The notes beneath the pieces are model-generated. The model did not search any database. It saw only the letters and a list, made by a program, of their open reading frames with translations, and was not told the DNA's origin. The translations under genes and the position numbers were made by a program. Below, one piece after another: positions 58,066 through 64,000 of a stretch of DNA of 64,000 nucleotides (position 1 is the stretch's first letter; every line of letters begins with the position of its first letter). The DNA is from Pontixanthobacter luteolus (lineage in GTDB: Bacteria; Pseudomonadota; Alphaproteobacteria; Sphingomonadales; Sphingomonadaceae). The DNA lies in the NCBI RefSeq assembly GCF_009828095.1, contig NZ_WTYP01000001.1:1488001-1552000 (forward strand). The letters run 5' to 3'.

Positions 58066-58880
58066 TGTGCGCCCTGCCCCCTGATCCGCCGAAGCCGCAT
58101 CTCACCGAAAATCTCGTCTTGCGAGATTTCCGCTTTGCCCATCCGGGCGAGTTCCAGCGCGGCGACAAAACTGGATGCCAGCGCCGATTTGCGCAGCCGC
58201 GGCTCTGCATGGGGCGGAAGGAATTCCTCCAGCGTCATCCAGTCCAGCGTAACGCCAAGCATGCTGGACACCCGGTCCAGCGCACTTTCAAGCGTCATCA
58301 CGGGCCGTTCGCGGACCATATGAACCGCTGGGGCCGTGCGGGCCTTCACCTGCCCATAGCCCTGGATGAGCATGTACATATCGCACTGCCACTGGGTCTT
58401 GCGATCAATCCGCAAGCCTTCGGGTGCCCCGCGAAGGAAGACATCCCGCCCGATCCGGTCCCGGGCCATCAGGCGTGCAGCGGATTCGCGCATTGCACCC
58501 AAGCGTTGCAGGCGAAGCTGCAACTTCAGCGCAAGTTCTTCGGGGCTTGGGTCTTCCTGCTCTTCCTTGGGAAGCAGCATCGAGGATTTGAGATAGGCCA
58601 GCCATGCGGCCATCACCAGGTAATCGGCCGCCAGCTCCAGTTTGAGCGCCTCTGCACGGTCGATATAGTCGAGATACTGGTCAACCAGCGCGAGGATCGA
58701 GATTGCCCGAAGGTCGACTTTCTGTCTGCGCGCAAGGTCGAGCAACAGATCGAGTGGCCCCTCCCATCCATCCAGTTCAAGATAGAGAGAGGTGTCCTCC
58801 CCTTCCTTGGTGGCAGGGGCAATCCAGTCCGAATCGCCGGCCTGATCATCCGCCGTGAACATCAGGCCGTTCTCGCTCAT
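58062..58880 (-). CDS. scpA: Segregation and condensation protein A
   Basis: ScpA is the kleisin that bridges the Smc heads. The 272-residue product has the N-terminal kleisin motif WEGPLDLLLDLARRQKVDL and LELAADYLVMAAWLAYLKSSMLLP. It ends with the C-terminal winged helix (SSFVAALELARMGKAEISQDEIFGEM). The ATG at 58880 overlaps the nagZ stop (ATGA). Confidence 0.95.
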   Translation of the reverse strand: MSENGLMFTADDQAGDSDWIAPATKEGEDTSLYLELDGWEGPLDLLLDLARRQKVDLRAISILALVDQYLDYIDRAEALKLELAADYLVMAAWLAYLKSSMLLPKEEQEDPSPEELALKLQLRLQRLGAMRESAARLMARDRIGRDVFLRGAPEGLRIDRKTQWQCDMYMLIQGYGQVKARTAPAVHMVRERPVMTLESALDRVSSMLGVTLDWMTLEEFLPPHAEPRLRKSALASSFVAALELARMGKAEISQDEIFGEMRLRRIRGQGAQ

Positions 58881-59896
58881 GCGGCGTTCTCCGCTATCGC
58901 CAGCAAGCTGTCACGCTTGGCGAGCAATTCGCGTTTGTCCCCTTCCGAACCGCTTAGCCGCGTGAGTGCCAATGCACGTTCCAGCCGGGCCAGGGCCTTT
59001 TCAGTCATCGCGGGAACGCGCCCAGCGATCTGCTGCATCTCATCCATCTTGGCCCAGCAATTGAGCACGACATCGCAGCCTGCGGCGATGGCCCTTTCCG
59101 AACGGTCGGCGACTGAACCCGATAGGGCTTCCATGTCGATGTCATCGGTCAGCAGCAGGCCGTCGAAACCGATCCGTCCGCGAATAATCGTTTCGATTAT
59201 ATAGGGGGACAGAGTTGCCGGCTGGTCTTCATCCCAAGCGGTGAACAGCAGATGCCCGGTCATTCCGATGGGGGCGTCGGCCAAAGTCCTGAAGGGGGCG
59301 ATGTCCCACTCCAGTTCGGCATCCGAAGCGGTTACGGTGGGCATTTCCTTGTGCGTATCGGTTGTCGTGCGGCCATGCCCAGGCATGTGCTTGATGCATC
59401 CGGCAATCCCCGCCTTTGCGAAACCATCCAAAATGGCGCGCCCAAGCGCGGCAACCTGCACCGGCTCAGCACCCAAGGCACGGTCGCCGATCACGTCGTG
59501 CGCCCCTTCCTGACGAACATCGAGAGGCGGATGATAATCCACCGTGATGCCCATTTCAGCCAGTTCCAACCCCATGGCCCAGGCGTTCACGCGCGCAGCC
59601 TCGATCGCGCTGGCTGGAGCAATCTGGTAAAGTTTGTCGAAGACTTCGCCAGCGGGAAACGGCGACCAGAGCGGCGGGCGAAGTCTCGCCACCCGGCCGC
59701 CCTCCTGATCGATGGAAACCAGCAGCCTGTCGCGCCCGTGAAGATCACGCAGCGAGTCAGTCAGCGCACGCAGTTGCTCTGGATTTTCGCAATTGCGGCC
59801 AAACAGGATGTAACCCGCCGGGTCAGCCTCGCGGAAAAAGGACCGCTCATCAGCAGTCAGGGTTGCTCCGGCCAGACCGAAAATCGCGGGTGTCAT
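58877..59896 (-). CDS. nagZ: Beta-N-acetylhexosaminidase (GH3)
   Basis: NagZ removes GlcNAc from muropeptides in peptidoglycan recycling in the cytosol. The 339-residue GH3 enzyme has DQEGGRVARLRPP, the general acid/base loop KHMPGHGRTTTDTHKEMP and the nucleophile aspartate in LLTDDIDMEAL. Single-domain form, normal length. Upstream lies the SPOR protein gene, about 110 bases away. Confidence 0.95.
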   Translation of the reverse strand: MTPAIFGLAGATLTADERSFFREADPAGYILFGRNCENPEQLRALTDSLRDLHGRDRLLVSIDQEGGRVARLRPPLWSPFPAGEVFDKLYQIAPASAIEAARVNAWAMGLELAEMGITVDYHPPLDVRQEGAHDVIGDRALGAEPVQVAALGRAILDGFAKAGIAGCIKHMPGHGRTTTDTHKEMPTVTASDAELEWDIAPFRTLADAPIGMTGHLLFTAWDEDQPATLSPYIIETIIRGRIGFDGLLLTDDIDMEALSGSVADRSERAIAAGCDVVLNCWAKMDEMQQIAGRVPAMTEKALARLERALALTRLSGSEGDKRELLAKRDSLLAIAENAA

Positions 59897-59970
59897 GGAC
59901 TGAAAGTCGCAGCCTCATGCAGCTTGTGCAAGCGTATTTACCGCCAGCAATGTGGACAATTTGCCGCTTG

Positions 59971-59998
59971 GGAAACGGGCGGCTGCACGAGCCGCCCG
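59971..59998 (-). terminator. Probable terminator after the SPOR-protein gene
   Basis: A perfect 9-base GC stem (59976-59984 with 59990-59998) with a 5-base loop is followed on the minus strand by TTTCC. The T-run is short, so read-through into nagZ is possible. Confidence 0.55.
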
Positions 59999-60010
59999 GT
60001 CCTCATCCAA

Positions 60011-60712
60011 TCAGCGCTTGACCTGGCAGGCCACGCCATCCGATTTCAGCGCCGAACACAGCGCCCGCGCCGATGCCGCATCGCCGGCCATGGCTTGCAG
60101 ACGGAAGACTGTGCCGATGTCGGCCTTACCTTCTTCGATCCGGTATTTGACGCCTTGCAGCGCTTCGGTCTGCCCGCGCAGCGTGTTCCAGCCGGCCAGC
60201 GCGCTTTCGCGGGTTGAAAAAGCACCCACCTGCACCGCGACACCGCTCGCCGCAGCCGTAGCTTCCGAAGACGATGCAGCAGCGTCGATGCTTGGCCGCG
60301 GAGTTTCTTCCGCTGCGATCCGGCCTTCGGTCGTCTTGCCTTCACCTACGCCGGGAGCAACATTGCCGGTCCCTTCGAATGTCTTGCCACCGGCATCATC
60401 CGGTTTTTCCTTGATCGGTCCCTCAGGCGCCTCGATCGTGCCGCCCTGCTCAACCAGATCGGGATCAGTGCTGCGATTGGAAAACCACCAGATAAGCGCA
60501 ACGAGAAGGGCAACCGCCAACAGGCCGAGAAGGGCAAAACCGACCAGACGACCGGTGTCGTATCCCTCTTCCTCTTCGTCATAATCCGATTCGAGCCACG
60601 GCAGCGGCTCGTCTTCTTCGACCAGACCCAGATCTTCGCTGGTTTCCGCCTCATAGTCCTCACCCTCGAACGGCTCTTCGCCGTCCCGGTCGTTCCCCTC
60701 ATGGACCATCAT
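60011..60712 (-). CDS. Membrane-anchored SPOR-domain protein
   Basis: The 233-residue bitopic protein has a very acidic cytoplasmic tail of about 50 residues and one transmembrane helix (LVGFALLGLLAVALLVALIWWF). A Gly/Glu/Ala-rich linker follows, then a C-terminal SPOR domain of about 75 residues (GVAVQVGAFSTRESALAGWNTLRG). This is FtsN-like in topology; the SPOR domain should bind denuded septal glycan. It starts 2 bases after the argS stop with GGAG upstream, so it is coupled to argS. Confidence 0.9.
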   Translation of the reverse strand: MMVHEGNDRDGEEPFEGEDYEAETSEDLGLVEEDEPLPWLESDYDEEEEGYDTGRLVGFALLGLLAVALLVALIWWFSNRSTDPDLVEQGGTIEAPEGPIKEKPDDAGGKTFEGTGNVAPGVGEGKTTEGRIAAEETPRPSIDAAASSSEATAAASGVAVQVGAFSTRESALAGWNTLRGQTEALQGVKYRIEEGKADIGTVFRLQAMAGDAASARALCSALKSDGVACQVKR

Positions 60713-60714
60713 TG

Positions 60715-62484
60715 TTACATCTCCTCGACGGCTTCGACCCCAAGCAGGGCCAGCCCGTTACGGATAACCTGCCCGATCTGCGACGCCAGGAAAAGTCTCG
60801 CAGCGCTCAATTCCGGATTCTGTGCCACGATGAAGCGTTTTTCAGGGCGGTCATTGCCCAGATTCCAGTAGGAATGAAACGCTGCGGCGAGGTCATACAG
60901 GAAGAATGCGATCCGGTGCGGCTCGCGCGCCAGAGCTGCTGCTTCCACGATACGCGGGAATTGCGCCGCCTGTTTTACTAGGGCAAGCTCCTCTGCGCCG
61001 AGCAATTCGATCGCGTCGGCAGAAGGTTCGAATCCTTCAGCTGCACCCTTGCGCAAGGTCGAGCTGATCCGCGCATGGGCATATTGGACATAGAAGACAG
61101 GGTTGTCTTTGGATGCCTCGACCACCTTGGCAAAATCGAATTCCATCTGCGCTTCGGGTTTGCGCGTCAGCATCGTGAAGCGGACTACGTCCTTGCCGAC
61201 TTCCTTGACCACGTCGGCCAGCGTCACAAAAGTGCCTGAGCGCTTGGACATTTTGACCGGTTCGCCGCCGCGCAGCAGCTGGACCATCTGAACCAGCTTA
61301 ACATCGAACGGGATAGTCTTACCCTGCCCTTCGCCCAGCGCGGCCACTGCGGCCTTGATCCGCTTGACCGTGCCAGCGTGGTCAGCACCCCAGATATCGA
61401 TCAGTGCATCGGCCTTCTCCGCCTTTTGCATGTGATAGGCGAGATCGGCCCCGAAATAGGTCCATTTCCCATTGGACTTCTTGATTGGCCGGTCTTGGTC
61501 GTCACCGAATTTGGTCGAGCGGAACAGTGGCAATTCCACCGGTTCCCAATCGTCAGGCGTTTTGCCTTTCGGCGCTTCCAGAATGCCGTCGAACACAAGA
61601 TCATGCTCACGCAGCCATTTTTCCGCTGCTTCCGGCTTGTGCGCCGCTTGCAGTGCGGCTTCCGAAGCAAACTCGTCATGCTCGATACCGAGCAGTTTGA
61701 GGTCGGCCTTGATCAGCCCCATCATCTGTTCGACGGCTTCAGCGCGGAAAATCGCGAGCCATTCTTCTTCCGGCTCGTCCTTGAACCGGTCACCCAGTTC
61801 CTGAGCCAGATATTGGCCCACCGGAATCAGGTAATCGCCCGGATAAAGTCCCTCGGGAATAGCGCCGATGTCTTCGCCCAGCGCCTCGCGGTAACGCAGG
61901 TGCGCGGACCGCGCGAGCACGTCCACCTGACCGCCCGCGTCGTTGATGTAATATTCGCGAACGACATTGTGCCCGGCATATTCAAGCAGCGATGCCAGCG
62001 CATCGCCAACCACCGCACCGCGGCAGTGGCCCATGTGCATCGGGCCGGTCGGATTGGCCGATACATATTCGATGTTCACGGTCGATCCGCCGCCCAGGTC
62101 TGACCGGCCATATGTCGCGCCAAGTGCGGCGATGGCCTGCAATTCGCGCTGCCAGGCAAGATCAGACAGACGCATATTGATGAAGCCGGGGCCAGCGATG
62201 TCAGCGGAAACAATGTCGGGATCAGCGGTGAGCTTCTCGACAATTTTGCCGGCAAGCTCGCGCGGATTTGTCTTCGCATGCTTGGCCAGAACCATCGCAG
62301 CATTGGTTGCAAGGTCGCCGTGGCTTGCATCGCGCGGCGGCTCCACCGTCACGTTCGAGTGAGGTGTTTCCGGCGGGAGAGCGCCTTCGGCTTCAAGCGC
62401 GGCGAGAACTGCACCGACCTTCTCGGCGAAGGCGGCGTGCAATGTGTGCAGCTCCGGAGCTGCTACTGATGTGTTTTCAGACAT
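60715..62484 (-). CDS. argS: Arginyl-tRNA synthetase
   Basis: ArgS charges tRNA-Arg. The 589-residue class I synthetase has an N-terminal Add-1-type domain, HIGH-equivalent HMGH at 150-153 in ANPTGPMHMGHCRGAV, the KMSKRSG motif and the C-terminal anticodon-binding helices. It starts the run argS-SPOR-nagZ-scpA-scpB-tatABC. Confidence 0.97.
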   Translation of the reverse strand: MSENTSVAAPELHTLHAAFAEKVGAVLAALEAEGALPPETPHSNVTVEPPRDASHGDLATNAAMVLAKHAKTNPRELAGKIVEKLTADPDIVSADIAGPGFINMRLSDLAWQRELQAIAALGATYGRSDLGGGSTVNIEYVSANPTGPMHMGHCRGAVVGDALASLLEYAGHNVVREYYINDAGGQVDVLARSAHLRYREALGEDIGAIPEGLYPGDYLIPVGQYLAQELGDRFKDEPEEEWLAIFRAEAVEQMMGLIKADLKLLGIEHDEFASEAALQAAHKPEAAEKWLREHDLVFDGILEAPKGKTPDDWEPVELPLFRSTKFGDDQDRPIKKSNGKWTYFGADLAYHMQKAEKADALIDIWGADHAGTVKRIKAAVAALGEGQGKTIPFDVKLVQMVQLLRGGEPVKMSKRSGTFVTLADVVKEVGKDVVRFTMLTRKPEAQMEFDFAKVVEASKDNPVFYVQYAHARISSTLRKGAAEGFEPSADAIELLGAEELALVKQAAQFPRIVEAAALAREPHRIAFFLYDLAAAFHSYWNLGNDRPEKRFIVAQNPELSAARLFLASQIGQVIRNGLALLGVEAVEEM

Positions 62485-62578
62485 GCCGCGCGACTAGCCG
62501 AACTGGCCAGAATCGCAAGCATTCCGCACCGCAGAAGCGTAGTGTTGGCGAAATTAGTCGGCGCTTTGCGGGTCGCGC

Positions 62579-63229
62579 TTAGCGGGTCGCGTTGAACGCC
62601 AGTTGAGCCTCGGTCAGCTGGAAGCCGACAAGAAGTTCGAACGTTGCCCGTGTCAGGGCGGCGCGGACTTCCGGATCGGCCAGCGGATCAAGCGCGGCAT
62701 CGGGATCGCCCGCCTTGCGCTTGCGGGTGATCTTTTCGCGGATATCGGCCGGCAGCGTGGCTGCGGAACGATCGACAAATGCCCCGCCTTTGCCGGTTGC
62801 CTGAGCGCGTTCCTGCCCGTCTGCGAATGTGAGCGTTACCGAACCGATGCGCTTCGCCTGAACTGCAGATCCGCCCTGCAAGACGGTTGTGAAGTAAGGC
62901 AGAGTTACCGTTCGCTGGCCGCGTGTGTCGGTGCGGCGCGCAAGCACGTCGAAGCTCGCTTCGGCATACACCTTCTCACCCGTTTCGTTGCACGTGCTGC
63001 GCAGATTGGTGATCGCCGCCACCACATCGATCTGGTCGGCCGTGGTCGCGCCCGGCGTACGGAAGGTCGTGATATCGCCAGTGTAGTCGGGAATACCAAC
63101 CGCAGGGCAAGCCGTGCGGACTGCTGTGATCCCCACGCCCTGGTTCACGACCAGATCGCCTTCTTTCGCACAACCAGCGAGCGTACCCGCCAAAATAGCG
63201 AGAATAAGCGATGGGCGATGGAGTTTCAT
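62579..63229 (-). CDS. Uncharacterised lipoprotein
   Basis: The product of about 216 residues has a lipoprotein signal (MKLHRPSLILAILAGTLAGC), with LAGC as a good lipobox and Cys at residue 20. A soluble beta-rich body with two further cysteines (TACPAVG and STCNETG) may form a disulfide. No family is named with certainty. The ATG at 63229 has AAGGA upstream; the frame opens 24 codons earlier. It is divergent from ispH. Confidence 0.75.
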   Translation of the reverse strand: MKLHRPSLILAILAGTLAGCAKEGDLVVNQGVGITAVRTACPAVGIPDYTGDITTFRTPGATTADQIDVVAAITNLRSTCNETGEKVYAEASFDVLARRTDTRGQRTVTLPYFTTVLQGGSAVQAKRIGSVTLTFADGQERAQATGKGGAFVDRSAATLPADIREKITRKRKAGDPDAALDPLADPEVRAALTRATFELLVGFQLTEAQLAFNATR

Positions 63230-63352
63230 GCAGCAGAGTCCTTCACAATTTCGTTCCACGATCCTAGCTAGGCAGCGGATGCAGCCCCAGCTTGGCATCA
63301 ATGATTTTCACGGCCCTAGCGGGCCATCGCGCAAAGCGCTAGAGGCCTGCAT

Positions 63353-64000
63353 ATGAACGCCCCCTTGCAATCCACGAAAGCGAGCGCGACCAAACCCGCG
63401 CTGACCATCCTGATCGCCGCCCCTCGCGGATTTTGCGCAGGTGTCGATCGGGCGATCGAAATCGTCGAGCGTGCGCTCGAACGCTATGGCGCGCCCGTCT
63501 ATGTCCGCCATGAAATCGTGCACAACAAGTTCGTTGTCGACGGGCTGAGGCAAAAAGGCGCCATCTTCGTCGAGGAACTGGATCAGGTGCCCGATGGGGC
63601 GCCGGTCGTATTCAGCGCCCACGGCGTTCCCAAGGCAGTCCCGGCAGAGGCGGATCGCAGGGGCCTCGATTATCTCGACGCGACCTGCCCGCTGGTCAGC
63701 AAGGTTCACCGCCAGGCGGAACGCCAGATAGAGGCAAATCGCCATATCGTGTTCGTCGGCCACCGCGGTCATCCCGAAGTCATCGGCACCATGGGACAGG
63801 TGCCGGAAGGCACGATGACCCTGGTCGAGACGGTGGAAGATGTTGAGGCTCTTAGCCTCGCGGCAGACCAGCCGCTCGCTTTCCTGACGCAAACCACGCT
63901 CTCGGTCGATGACACGCATGAAATAGTGCGAGCGTTGCAGACCAAATTTCCGCACATCGTCGGACCGAAGGCGGAAGACATCTGCTATGCCACGTCCAAC
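63353..64000 (+). CDS. ispH: 4-hydroxy-3-methylbut-2-enyl diphosphate reductase (partial)
   Basis: IspH is the 4Fe-4S enzyme that makes IPP and DMAPP in the last step of the MEP pathway. The first 216 codons are present and the frame runs off the window. Visible are [17 protein letters not shown] with the first cluster cysteine, [26 protein letters not shown] with the second cysteine, and [11 protein letters not shown]. The start has AGAGG a few bases upstream. The third cysteine would be in the missing part. Confidence 0.95.
   Translation, partial: MNAPLQSTKASATKPALTILIAAPRGFCAGVDRAIEIVERALERYGAPVYVRHEIVHNKFVVDGLRQKGAIFVEELDQVPDGAPVVFSAHGVPKAVPAEADRRGLDYLDATCPLVSKVHRQAERQIEANRHIVFVGHRGHPEVIGTMGQVPEGTMTLVETVEDVEALSLAADQPLAFLTQTTLSVDDTHEIVRALQTKFPHIVGPKAEDICYATSN

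Overview
The window is about 64 kb of a GC-rich alphaproteobacterial chromosome. Order Sphingomonadales is the best fit, and the Erythrobacteraceae/Altererythrobacter-like group is likely. This placement is an inference from protein style and gene order: the full division/cell-wall cluster with ftsZ last, the argS-SPOR-nagZ-scpAB-tatABC string, DAP-type MurE, glnB-glnA, and TamA/TamB with Bpt. There are no rRNA or tRNA genes, insertion sequences or CRISPR arrays that I can see.

Layout. 1-3584 (minus strand): the start of a Bax-inhibitor-1 family membrane protein, proC, a YbjN-domain protein and a TPR/SPOR protein. 3695-22602 (minus): a complete dcw cluster transcribed mraZ-rsmH-ftsL-ftsI-murE-murF-mraY-murD-ftsW-murG-murC-murB-ddl-ftsQ-ftsA-ftsZ, almost every junction being a 1- to 4-base stop/start overlap. 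22603-22939: the mraZ upstream region with four GGG(G) repeats at about 10-base spacing. 22940-25496 (minus): two uncharacterised envelope proteins, a cysteine-synthase family enzyme and a 2Fe-2S ferredoxin. 25590-26207: an AlkA-type DNA glycosylase.

26208-27893 holds no large gene, but it carries the most unusual content. Four tiny minus-strand genes of 46-49 codons encode related precursor-like peptides. Each has a W-S-K-P-x-V leader motif, an invariant T-(M/R)-G-G junction, a variable middle and an invariant F-Y-(N/T)-P-S end. Two of them sit on a tandem duplication of about 0.45 kb, and each duplicate has its own candidate promoter and Rho-independent terminator. The leader resembles lasso-peptide leaders, yet no maturation enzymes are in the window. 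An exported S9-family peptidase is divergently transcribed next to them.

27894-37211: general metabolism (S9 peptidase, SDR, esterase, pterin dehydratase, ccmAB, map, M17 aminopeptidase, an SH3-only remnant-like protein, argC). 37481-39314: glnB-glnA behind a sigma-54-like site. 39484-42903: a trypsin-like autotransporter. 43108-43704: a GH24 lysozyme. 43701-50888 (minus): tamB, tamA, bpt. 51052-54955: threonine ammonia-lyase, a HIBADH-family dehydrogenase and an exported amidohydrolase. 55274-55510: a small secreted protein. 55806-62484 (minus): tatC, tatB, tatA, scpB, scpA, nagZ, a SPOR protein, argS. The window ends with a lipoprotein gene and the first 216 codons of ispH.

Functionally the window is dominated by envelope construction: peptidoglycan precursor synthesis and septation (dcw), peptidoglycan recycling (nagZ), septal-peptidoglycan binding (two SPOR proteins), protein export (tatABC), outer-membrane assembly (tamAB), and chromosome condensation (scpAB).
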